Positions 1-5,408 of a stretch of 5,408 nt of DNA are shown piece by piece. Source of the stretch: Promethearchaeota archaeon. Lineage in GTDB: Archaea > Asgardarchaeota > Lokiarchaeia > Sigynarchaeales > SOKP01. The notes below the pieces were generated by a model, which was not told the origin of the DNA, did no database searches, and saw only the letters and a program-made list of their open reading frames with translations. The DNA lies in the NCBI GenBank assembly GCA_016839635.1, contig JAEOTV010000140.1:1-5408 (forward strand), written 5' to 3'. The translations under genes and the position numbers were made by a program. Each line of letters opens with the position of its first letter. Position 1 is the first letter of the stretch.

Positions 1-121
1 ACGGAGGGGATGGAAAACGTCCTACCCGGTTCTCGAGGCTTGAAATACGTTCCTCAATTTTATCTAACCGTTCTTCAATTGATTTTATCCTCTTTAATAT
101 ATTTGGATCTTCTATTGTCAT
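1..121 (-). CDS. Partial gene, N-terminal 40 residues of an unidentified coiled-coil protein
   Basis: Reading leftward from an ATG at 121-119, the frame stays open to the window edge, so the rest of the gene is outside. The product begins MTIEDPNILKRIKSIEERLD and continues to about residue 33 in a charged heptad pattern (I, L and V at spaced positions among K, E and R), which predicts a coiled coil. After it come a glycine and a proline-rich stretch (FPSPP), which would break the helix. The 3'-most 50 bases are visibly richer in G and C than the surroundings. No Shine-Dalgarno sequence of note precedes the start; the upstream bases are GAAGAAAAA. The gene is divergent from the regulator at 312 and shares its upstream region. 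I do not recognise the family. A short coiled coil at an N terminus usually mediates oligomerisation, but that is inference. A chance open frame is possible, but the heptad pattern and the start at a divergent promoter region argue for a real gene. Confidence 0.55.
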   Translation of the reverse strand, partial: MTIEDPNILKRIKSIEERLDKIEERISSLENRVGRFPSPP

Positions 122-311
122 TTTTTCTTCAATTTTTAATAAATTTTGAATGATATACCAATTTCTAACATTAATTTCCTTATTTTTAAAATTTTACTTA
201 TTACTAGTTTTATATAAACTAAATTTAGTAGTATTTGTATTTTATAATATTTTTAGTACAAGTCCAGAAAAAAAGTATATATTTATATATCTAGACTAAC
301 ACCTTATTATT
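122..311. promoter_or_regulatory. Divergent intergenic region with nested palindromes and promoters
   Basis: This AT-rich, gene-free region separates the left-edge gene from the regulator at 312. In the middle lie three adjacent self-complementary elements: ACTAGT (203-208), TTTATATAAA (209-218) and the perfect 12-bp palindrome ACTAAATTTAGT (218-229). TTTATATAAA could act as a TATA box in either direction. For the minus-strand gene it would give a leader of roughly 60 bases, and other TATA-like stretches lie nearer its start (around 139-157). The palindromes could be an operator, possibly for the adjacent DNA-binding protein; this is inference from position and symmetry only. Confidence 0.4.
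276..290 (+). promoter_or_regulatory. TATA-box region of the winged-helix gene, probably leaderless
   Basis: A run of alternating T and A (TATATATTTATATAT) follows a purine-rich stretch (GAAAAAAAG, 267-275) that fits an archaeal BRE. The centre of the element is about 27 bases upstream of the ATG at 312. Archaeal transcription usually starts about 25 bases downstream of the TATA box, so the message would begin at or within a few bases of the start codon. No Shine-Dalgarno motif is present, which agrees with a leaderless transcript. Confidence 0.5.
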
Positions 312-1412
312 ATGGAGAGCTGGAATATATCAAAAAAACTAAAGAGTGAGTTATTAAAAAAATCTAGCAATATTGAAGACAATAGTCGGAGGATTTTATT
401 CATTCTTAGAAATTTGGGTCCACAAAGATTTACTAATTTAGTGAAATATTCAAATTTAAGTAGGTCTACAGTTTCCAAATATCTTTCACTTCACACAAAA
501 AATGAAAATATTGAACAAAGGTTAATTATAGATAAAAAAACTAATAAACAGTACAGAAGTTATGTGATAACCGATAAAGGAATAGAAAAATTAGGAGAGC
601 AACCTTTAAAATTAAAGGATGAGTCATTTATTCTTAACGAATTAAAAGATAATGTCAGAAAACTCGAAGATTTAATAGATTTTTACAAGGAAATAAATGT
701 TGAAGATGTATTTATAATACATATTGTAAGGATCATCTCCAAAATAGGAGACAACTTTTTTGAATTACAACAAGATAGAGATCTATATTTATCTCTATTT
801 TATATTTTCCATAACTCAATTCTGGGCCAAGGTGCATTTGCCAGAAATTATTGGCGTTTTGATGAATTAAGTTCTCAAAAATTCGGAGGGTATAAATTAA
901 ACTTAGATCAATTTTGTGAGCTTTATCAGGTTTCAAGAGAAGCAATTAATTACTTAGCTCGGTTTAAATTAATCAAAAATGATTTTGGTTTTTATCTAAT
1001 TAAACGTGAAAATAGTGATTTCTTCTTTCATGAAGAGGATTTATTAGGGACTACCGCACTCAGACTTATTAAAGATAAATTAATAGATGAAATAATCAAT
1101 CTTCAAGAGGGTATTTATGATACAATTTATGATCTTGACATTATGGCGGAAGAAATAACTTCTCAATTAAAAGAAATGGGTTTAATATGGGATGCCATAC
1201 AAGAACAATTCCAATTATTAGTTTTGAACCTGATACTCAAGAATGCAATTGACATGGGATTCTTGGATATAGAAAGAGAAAAATTATTAGAGGGAGTGTC
1301 ACAATCTAAAAAATTACTTTTATCAGAAGAAGGAAATAAGCTACAAGAAGCTATTTTAAATGGTACAAAATTGGAGATAAACTCAAATATTCTTACTTTA
1401 GTTGTTAAGTGA
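312..1412 (+). CDS. Winged-helix DNA-binding protein, probable transcriptional regulator
   Basis: The 366-residue product looks cytosolic, with no signal peptide or membrane segment. Residues about 24-95 read as a winged helix of the MarR/ArsR-like type. An initial helix (RRILFILRNLG) is followed by the helix-turn-helix at about 40-58 (FTNLVKYSNLSRSTVSKYL), where SRSTVSKYL resembles a recognition helix, then by a hairpin-like wing rich in K and R at 67-88 (LIIDKKTNKQYRSYVITDKG) ending in the typical TDKG turn. Residues 103-170 are helical and acidic. A second helix-turn-helix-like stretch is at about 198-221 (LDQFCELYQVSREAINYLAR). The rest, to the C terminus, is helical and I do not recognise it. 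The ATG at 312 fits the TATA box 27 bases upstream, and no earlier in-frame start is apparent. The gene is followed by a terminator and then the leucine-rich-repeat gene. DNA binding is well supported; the ligand, the targets and whether it regulates itself or its neighbours are unknown. Confidence 0.75.
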   Translation: MESWNISKKLKSELLKKSSNIEDNSRRILFILRNLGPQRFTNLVKYSNLSRSTVSKYLSLHTKNENIEQRLIIDKKTNKQYRSYVITDKGIEKLGEQPLKLKDESFILNELKDNVRKLEDLIDFYKEINVEDVFIIHIVRIISKIGDNFFELQQDRDLYLSLFYIFHNSILGQGAFARNYWRFDELSSQKFGGYKLNLDQFCELYQVSREAINYLARFKLIKNDFGFYLIKRENSDFFFHEEDLLGTTALRLIKDKLIDEIINLQEGIYDTIYDLDIMAEEITSQLKEMGLIWDAIQEQFQLLVLNLILKNAIDMGFLDIEREKLLEGVSQSKKLLLSEEGNKLQEAILNGTKLEINSNILTLVVK

Positions 1413-1438
1413 AGTAAAATCTAGTACAATAGAAAAAC

Positions 1439-1455
1439 TTCTTTTTTGAATTTTA
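1439..1455 (+). terminator. T-rich archaeal-type terminator after the winged-helix gene
   Basis: About 27 bases after the stop codon, a T-rich stretch with a run of six T (1442-1447) and a second TTTT (1451-1454) appears without a convincing hairpin. T-runs of this kind terminate archaeal transcription. It suggests that the winged-helix gene and the following gene are separate transcripts. Confidence 0.4.
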
Positions 1456-1507
1456 GTTAAGAGTTAGCTCATCTAAAACAAAGACCACCACCTGAAAAAA
1501 TAGGGGT

Positions 1508-1520
1508 TTTAATATAAATA
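1508..1520 (+). promoter_or_regulatory. Probable TATA box of the leucine-rich-repeat gene
   Basis: TTTAATATAAATA lies 57 to 69 bases before the ATG at 1577 in an otherwise gene-free 164-base gap (1413-1576). A start site about 25 bases downstream would fall near 1540, giving a leader of around 35 bases. No clear ribosome binding site is seen just before the ATG; the nearest G-rich bases are the AGG at about 1550. The call rests on sequence likeness and spacing only. Confidence 0.4.
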
Positions 1521-1576
1521 AGAAAGAAATATTATTGCACAAAATCATTAGGAAAAAATCCCTTAACATTTGAACT

Positions 1577-3187
1577 ATGCTTGAAATTCAATTATTTTTG
1601 TTTATCTTCTTTATAACTGTTATTTTTTACATTAGTTTCAGAAATTTCGGACCTACAAGAGAATTCGAGATAAATAAATTCCTTAAATTAAAACTTGAGG
1701 CTGGAAAAACAATCATTTATGTAAAAGGACGCAGATTTCAGCAATGTATGTACTTATTACTTAATATTCCCGTTGATCGAATTGAAGATTATGATGAAAT
1801 TGAATCTATTGATGAAGCTGCGGAAACATTAAATAGATCTATGGAAGGAAATCATCATCGTCCCTTAAGAAGAATATCTCCTGAAGAAGAATTTCAAGGC
1901 CATTGCTCAAATATTCAAGCATGGGCGGAAAATGGCTATGATACAAGAATTTTACATCGAAATCTTGCTTTTCCGTTATTAAAGAGACTAAGTGAAGTAG
2001 GTGATCCTATAGCTAGAAAAGTCTTTTCCGAGGAGATTGCTATAAGACTTGCTAGTAAACATCCAACTGTCACACAATATTTAACTCAAAATGGGTATTT
2101 GAAATATTTAAATCCCGATGAGTTTGAGAGTATTCTTGATGACATAAATCCGACTGTTTTAAATGATCTAAGTAATGAATTTAAATATTTTTTTCAACAA
2201 GATCACAATATTGATATAATAGGTCAAATTAATTATTTAATTAATCGACTAATTGGGAATTTTGGAATTGAACACATTCCTTTACTCACCGCTAAGATCC
2301 TAAAAAGTATTCCAGACAACTTTAGAGATATTTTCGTTAAAAATGTATATAATCTTTTAAAATCAAGAAATAAATTTCCATTGATTCAATATCTCAATAA
2401 GCATCTTGAATATTTTAAAGACTTTGAATTTGAACATAACTTCATAAAATATAATGATAGGATAATAGGAACCTTTAGAAATGAAGAGATTTATCTTAAT
2501 AATCATAATATTCAGGAAATAACAGATGTAGATGTACTTAATGATAAATTAAAAGATGTAAGAGAGTTGGATTTAAGTAATAATCAAATATCTGATCTGA
2601 AAGGAATTGAAAAATATTCAAATATTCGCATTCTAAAACTCAACAATAATAAAATAAAGAAAATTGAAGGAGTTGTTAGTCTTGAGAGTTTAGAAAAGTT
2701 ATTTTTAAGAAATAATCAGATAGTAGAAATAAAAAATTTAAAAAGGTTTAGTAATCTGAAGCATCTTGATTTATCCGACAATCTAACGATAACTGAAATA
2801 CCTGAAGTTTTAAATGAATTACCGAATTTAGATACTATTAAATTATGGAACTGCCGTATTAACAAGTTTTCTAAGTCAACGGAAAAGATTTTTTGGATGA
2901 ATCAAAACTACAGATATTTCACAGGGTACAATGAAAATGATAAACAATATTATGAGAGAGCCTACAGAAGGGTAGCTTCATCTGATAATAAACTATACAA
3001 ACATTTTGTGGAATGGGTATTAAAAATGAGATCTCTTATGAAAAAATATAAAATTTCATACCAAGATATCTATAATTTTAATGAAGAAACCTCAAAAAAT
3101 GCAATATGGTCAGGAAGAGTAACCAATGATTTTAAAAAATGGCTAGATAACAATAGATATCAAAGAAAAATTACATCTTTCTTTTAA
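1577..3187 (+). CDS. Membrane-anchored leucine-rich-repeat protein with an Asgard-type N-terminal domain
   Basis: The 536-residue product starts with a hydrophobic segment (about 5-20, LFLFIFFITVIFYIS) followed by FR. With E3 before it and positive charge after, it predicts one anchor with the bulk of the protein in the cytosol. Residues 31-65 (beginning EINKFLKLKLEAGKTIIYVK) form a compact domain, then a linker, then a conserved-looking helical block at 102-158 (SPEEEFQGHCSNIQAWAENG and onward). From memory this arrangement occurs in many Lokiarchaeia-type repeat proteins; I could not verify it. Residues 165-295 are helical and unrecognised. Residues 300-434 hold about six SDS22-like leucine-rich repeats of roughly 22 residues with the L.L..N.I pattern (LDLSNNQISDLKGI, LKLNNNKIKKIEGV, LFLRNNQIVEIKNL, LDLSDN). 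The C-terminal part (455-530) is basic and helical and contains AIWSGRVTNDFKKWL. Such repeats generally bind proteins; the partner is unknown. The next methionine that could serve as a start (residue 58) would cut the N-terminal domain, so the ATG at 1577 is preferred. Confidence 0.85.
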   Translation: MLEIQLFLFIFFITVIFYISFRNFGPTREFEINKFLKLKLEAGKTIIYVKGRRFQQCMYLLLNIPVDRIEDYDEIESIDEAAETLNRSMEGNHHRPLRRISPEEEFQGHCSNIQAWAENGYDTRILHRNLAFPLLKRLSEVGDPIARKVFSEEIAIRLASKHPTVTQYLTQNGYLKYLNPDEFESILDDINPTVLNDLSNEFKYFFQQDHNIDIIGQINYLINRLIGNFGIEHIPLLTAKILKSIPDNFRDIFVKNVYNLLKSRNKFPLIQYLNKHLEYFKDFEFEHNFIKYNDRIIGTFRNEEIYLNNHNIQEITDVDVLNDKLKDVRELDLSNNQISDLKGIEKYSNIRILKLNNNKIKKIEGVVSLESLEKLFLRNNQIVEIKNLKRFSNLKHLDLSDNLTITEIPEVLNELPNLDTIKLWNCRINKFSKSTEKIFWMNQNYRYFTGYNENDKQYYERAYRRVASSDNKLYKHFVEWVLKMRSLMKKYKISYQDIYNFNEETSKNAIWSGRVTNDFKKWLDNNRYQRKITSFF

Positions 3188-3193
3188 TATATA

Positions 3194-3223
3194 TTTAATT
3201 TCATGTATTTTTAATTTTCTTTT
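3194..3223 (+). terminator. T-rich terminator of the leucine-rich-repeat gene, overlapping the convergent gene
   Basis: Right after the stop codon at 3187 the plus strand becomes T-rich in clusters (TTTAATTT, TATTTTTAATTTTCTTTT). There is no hairpin. This looks like an archaeal T-run terminator. It lies mostly inside the last codons of the gene on the opposite strand, so one stretch of DNA both encodes the lysine-rich tail of that protein and ends transcription of this one. Confidence 0.4.
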
Positions 3224-3995
3224 GACCTAAATATCCCGAACCGTGTGGGAAACCAAATATACCTGGTTTTACCATCGGAGTGTGAAATTCTCCCTTTGCC
3301 CAAGGAGGAGGGAATTTTTGAAATATAGTAGAAGCAACCAATGCGAATATATAAAACGTAATAAATATAGTATAATTATTCCAAATAGTAAGAAATCCTA
3401 AGCTAATCGCTACATTAGGGATATGACAAACTATAGTTTTGATAATAATTGACCTGGGTGTATCATGTTCAGGGCTAACGTAAATATCCCAGAAATAATC
3501 CTGAATAAAATATTGCCATATACCCATAGAGATGAAACTGAGCAAATAAAGAGCCCAAGCTGGTATATTTGTTAAACTCCAAAGATGATAAAATGAAAGA
3601 AGGAGGCCTCCCGTACTAAAACCCCATAGAACACCAAATACAATCTCAGTAACCAAATAATATTCACGATCAAAAGTAAGTGTCATGCTGGACCATAGAA
3701 CCCAGTATGCGATAAAAATATAGATAAAGCAGAATAAGCAATAATATATCCAATATGGATTTGTAATTTGATCTTTGGTGAATATAGGTTGATTAATTAT
3801 CTGTTGTAGTGTACCAGAGGTAGCTATAACTATATTGCAGAAGGAAAAATAGATTAATGCACGAGTCCAAGCAGCACCAGGTTTCCAGATATCGATAGGA
3901 AGACCTTTATATTTTGTTATATAAACCACAATCATAGCAACGCCGAATAAGACGACAGATAGGATGTAGCAAACTGTAAAAAGAAAAAGTGACAT
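3201..3995 (-). CDS. Orphan seven-helix integral membrane protein
   Basis: The 264-residue product is very hydrophobic, with seven predicted membrane helices at about 5-27, 44-67, 81-103, 114-137, 145-164, 183-205 and 207-228. Positive charges sit in the first loop (KYKG, WKPGAAWTR) and in the C-terminal tail (KKIK), so the positive-inside rule gives N terminus outside and C terminus inside. The tail (229-264) is rich in proline and glycine with a distinctive pattern: FPPPWAKGEFHTPMVKPG, then FGFPHGSGYLGQ. It looks like a conserved signature but I cannot place it in a family. No lysine lies in the seventh helix, so retinal binding of the rhodopsin kind is not supported. The gene starts 42 bases after nadA on the same strand and may share its transcript. 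A weak AAAGGCG lies about 10 bases before the ATG. Role and substrate are unknown; a transporter, receptor or membrane enzyme are all possible. Confidence 0.8.
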   Translation of the reverse strand: MSLFLFTVCYILSVVLFGVAMIVVYITKYKGLPIDIWKPGAAWTRALIYFSFCNIVIATSGTLQQIINQPIFTKDQITNPYWIYYCLFCFIYIFIAYWVLWSSMTLTFDREYYLVTEIVFGVLWGFSTGGLLLSFYHLWSLTNIPAWALYLLSFISMGIWQYFIQDYFWDIYVSPEHDTPRSIIIKTIVCHIPNVAISLGFLTIWNNYTIFITFYIFALVASTIFQKFPPPWAKGEFHTPMVKPGIFGFPHGSGYLGQKKIKNT

Positions 3996-4037
3996 TATTG
4001 GTATACGCCTTTCTTGAAAAATCTATTTTTAATTTAT

Positions 4038-4982
4038 CTAAGAAAAATCCAGCATCTTCTCAATTGGGTTTATCGCACGCTTTGCAATTTCAGGAGGCAC
4101 TTTAACTTCAAAAGCTTTATCATCCAAATGTTCTAATACATACTTAATAAGCTCTAGTGAATTCTTCTTCATATTGGAGCACACGAGCCTCTCTTTCGCC
4201 AAGTAAAAATTCTTGTCTGGAAAATCCTGAGCCAAACGTTCCAAAAATCCAACTTCTGTCCCTATTATGTATTCATTTACCTCAGGAGAACTCTCCTTAG
4301 CATAATTATACATGTGAGAAGTAGAACCTACATAATCTGCTAATTCTCTTACTATTCTAATACACTCAGGATGAACGAGAAGTTTTGCTTTAGGATATTT
4401 TTCTTTTACTGTTTTTATATCATCTACAGTAATTTGTGAATGAACATAACAATGTCCTTTATCCGGCATTTTTATAGTCTCAATATTTGAGATTTGTTCA
4501 GCGTAATCTGCTAGATTAGAATCTGGTCCAAATAATACAGCTTCTACATTAAATTCTTGACTAATATTTTTAACAATTTTAACTGCATTTGCTGATGTAC
4601 AACATATATCGGACTCGGCTTTTACTGCTGCAGTTGAGTTAACGTATACTACTGCGGGAATTCCAGGGTATTTTTTTTTAAATTCTTTTACCATCTCAGG
4701 AGTAAGAAATGCGGCCATTGGACAGCAGGCCTCGTAATTGGGAATTAAAACATGCTTATCTTGATTTATGATTGAAGCAGTTTCTGCCATAAAATCTACT
4801 CCTGCAAATATTATATATTCTGTATTTGCCTCTTCTTTTGCTGTACGAGATAATCCAAGAGAATCGCCAAGAAAATCAGCGATTTCTTGTATTTCTATTG
4901 GTTGATAATAATGAGCTAGAATTACTACATCATTATTTTTCTTTAAGGTTAATATTTCTTCTTGTAAATGTTTTGTGTTCAT
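4038..4982 (-). CDS. nadA: Quinolinate synthase NadA, [4Fe-4S] enzyme of NAD synthesis
   Basis: NadA condenses iminoaspartate with dihydroxyacetone phosphate to form quinolinate, the precursor that NadC converts toward NAD; it acts in the cytosol and carries an oxygen-sensitive [4Fe-4S] cluster. The 314-residue length suits the compact archaeal and Thermotoga type. It shows the family pattern of three similar domains: LAHYYQ (22-27), EIADFLGDSLGLSRTA (33-48), FAGVDFMAETA (59-69), ACCPMA (85-90), YVNSTAAVKA (113-122), CCTSANA (127-133), FGPDSNLA (151-158), GHCYVH (176-181), HPEC (204-207), GTEVGFLERL (241-250) and CSNMK (268-272). The three cluster ligands should be the cysteine of CPMA (C87), C178 and C268. 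The ATG at 4982 gives the expected short N terminus before the first strand. No clear Shine-Dalgarno motif precedes it. No nadB, aspartate dehydrogenase or nadC is visible here, so the partner genes lie elsewhere or outside the window. Identification is very secure. Confidence 0.97.
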   Translation of the reverse strand: MNTKHLQEEILTLKKNNDVVILAHYYQPIEIQEIADFLGDSLGLSRTAKEEANTEYIIFAGVDFMAETASIINQDKHVLIPNYEACCPMAAFLTPEMVKEFKKKYPGIPAVVYVNSTAAVKAESDICCTSANAVKIVKNISQEFNVEAVLFGPDSNLADYAEQISNIETIKMPDKGHCYVHSQITVDDIKTVKEKYPKAKLLVHPECIRIVRELADYVGSTSHMYNYAKESSPEVNEYIIGTEVGFLERLAQDFPDKNFYLAKERLVCSNMKKNSLELIKYVLEHLDDKAFEVKVPPEIAKRAINPIEKMLDFS

Positions 4983-5016
4983 ATTAACATTCGATAATTT
5001 TACAACTTCTAATATG

Positions 5017-5027
5017 AATAAAAGTTT
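5017..5027 (-). promoter_or_regulatory. nadA: Candidate nadA promoter
   Basis: On the minus strand AAAC followed by TTTTATT (5027 down to 5017) resembles a BRE plus TATA element, centred about 38 bases upstream of the nadA ATG. Transcription would start near 4995, leaving a leader of roughly 10 to 15 bases. It lies just downstream of the T-run terminator of the preceding gene, where a new promoter is expected. The match to the consensus is modest and the local base bias makes chance matches common. Confidence 0.3.
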
Positions 5028-5050
5028 AAGATAAAATAAGTTCTCTTGTA

Positions 5051-5093
5051 ATAAAAAATAAAATTAAAGAGAAAAAAAAAGAAATTAAAAAAA
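5051..5093 (-). terminator. Multiple T-run terminator after the isochorismatase-like gene
   Basis: Read on the minus strand, the bases just after the stop at 5102 contain runs of seven T (5093-5087), nine T (5080-5072) and six T (5058-5053) with no hairpin. Clustered T-runs are the usual archaeal termination signal. They indicate that the isochorismatase-like gene ends its transcript here and that nadA is transcribed from its own promoter. Confidence 0.6.
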
Positions 5094-5101
5094 TTAGTTA
5101 G

Positions 5102-5408
5102 TTATATATTAAAGATTTCTCTAAATTTGTTATGATCGACTATATTTGCTGCTAAAATATTAGCCATTGAGCTAATACCTGTTTCATGACCTTGTTTGTT
5201 AAAACCAGCGCAGAAATCACCACAGACATAAACATTTTTAAATTTATGGATGATCATTAACTCAAATGCTAAAAGAAAGACTTTTACATTTGTAATTACT
5301 CCAAAAACTCCAATTTTAACTTCTTTATGAGAGCTTCCTGCATTTTTAATAATTGTTTCTAGTACAGATTCGAGATCTGTTTCGTCGAAAGAACTAAGAC
5401 TATTCGAA
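5102..5408 (-). CDS. Partial isochorismatase-fold (cysteine hydrolase superfamily) protein, C-terminal 101 residues, catalytic Cys absent
   Basis: The minus-strand frame is open from the right edge to TAA at 5104-5102, so only the C-terminal part is here. The visible residues match the isochorismatase/nicotinamidase superfamily in order: SSFDETDLESVL (5-16; the usual S-A-F..T-D-L..L segment), a strand and turn with KIGVFGVITNVKVFLLAFEL (31-50), then VYVCGDFCAGFNKQGHETGI (59-78; the usual V..D.......H...L segment), and a last helix with ANILAANIVD. Active members have the nucleophilic cysteine in G-V-x-T-(D/N)-x-C-V; here that position is lysine (residue 42, codon AAA). The catalytic lysine expected six residues before SSF's phenylalanine aligns with serine 1. 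This suggests a non-hydrolytic or re-purposed member. The gene lies 119 bases upstream of nadA on the same strand, which hints at a link to NAD metabolism, but a terminator separates them. The fold is well supported; substrate and activity are not. Confidence 0.75.
   Translation of the reverse strand, partial: SNSLSSFDETDLESVLETIIKNAGSSHKEVKIGVFGVITNVKVFLLAFELMIIHKFKNVYVCGDFCAGFNKQGHETGISSMANILAANIVDHNKFREIFNI

Noticed and set aside
296..478. A 60-codon open frame on the minus strand overlapping the start of the regulator gene
   Set aside because: It covers the helix-turn-helix coding region antisense, and its hydrophobic composition is a by-product of A-rich codons on the plus strand.
733..945. 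A 70-codon open frame on the minus strand inside the regulator gene
   Set aside because: It lies wholly within a well-supported gene on the other strand, has no recognisable motif and no promoter or ribosome binding site of its own. It is a shadow frame.
254..1429. The 8-mer TAGTACAA at 254-261 and again at 1422-1429, as a possible shared operator of the two plus-strand genes
   Set aside because: Two intergenic regions of this length and base bias are expected to share an 8-mer by chance about this often, and the two copies sit at different places relative to their promoters.
1487..1507. A possible hairpin pairing ACCACCACCT with AGGGGT before the repeat-protein promoter
   Set aside because: Only three or four consecutive pairs form, some of them G-T, with a loop of about eight bases. 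It is too weak to call a terminator or riboswitch.
3201..3995. Microbial or heliorhodopsin identity for the seven-helix protein
   Set aside because: No lysine is present in the seventh helix to bind retinal and no rhodopsin motif is seen in the other helices.
4038..4982. A redox switch in NadA of the C-x-x-C type near the last cluster cysteine, as in the E. coli enzyme
   Set aside because: The last cluster cysteine is in CSNMK with no second cysteine nearby. The adjacent cysteine pairs at residues 86-87 and 127-128 are elsewhere in the protein, and I have no evidence that they have such a role.
1..5408. tRNA, rRNA, CRISPR, insertion sequence or attachment-site content
   Set aside because: No cloverleaf with a T-loop consensus, no regularly spaced repeats, no transposase or integrase motifs and no long direct or inverted repeats were seen by eye on either strand.

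Overview
This is a strongly AT-rich, archaeal-looking window. It has T-run terminators instead of hairpin terminators, TATA-like promoters, and starts with little or no Shine-Dalgarno signal. One gene is close to a leaderless transcript. The best hint at the lineage is the protein at 1577-3187. It joins SDS22-type leucine-rich repeats to an N-terminal region that I associate from memory with proteins of Lokiarchaeia-like Asgard archaea. That assignment is an inference and was not checked by search.

Layout. At the left edge (1-121, minus strand) lies the start of a gene whose first residues form a coiled coil. A 190-base divergent intergenic region (122-311) follows, with a perfect 12-bp palindrome and a strong TATA-like element. 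The plus strand then carries a winged-helix DNA-binding protein (312-1412) and, after a T-rich terminator and a separate TATA element, the membrane-anchored leucine-rich-repeat protein (1577-3187). The right half is on the minus strand and is read from right to left. It holds the C-terminal part of an isochorismatase-fold protein (5102-5408, cut by the window edge), a T-run terminator, quinolinate synthase NadA (4038-4982), and 42 bases later an orphan seven-helix membrane protein (3201-3995). The last one converges on the leucine-rich-repeat gene with only 13 bases between the stop codons.

How the genes relate. NadA is the only confidently named enzyme; it makes quinolinate, the precursor of NAD. 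The isochorismatase-like protein belongs to the superfamily that includes nicotinamidase, so its position beside nadA suggests NAD metabolism. However, its visible part lacks the catalytic cysteine and probably the catalytic lysine. The membrane protein may be transcribed with nadA. The regulator and the repeat protein are adjacent and co-directional but appear to have separate promoters. No RNA genes, CRISPR arrays, insertion sequences or complete mobile elements were seen. The most interesting items are the apparently nucleophile-less isochorismatase-fold protein, the membrane-tethered repeat protein and the orphan heptahelical protein.
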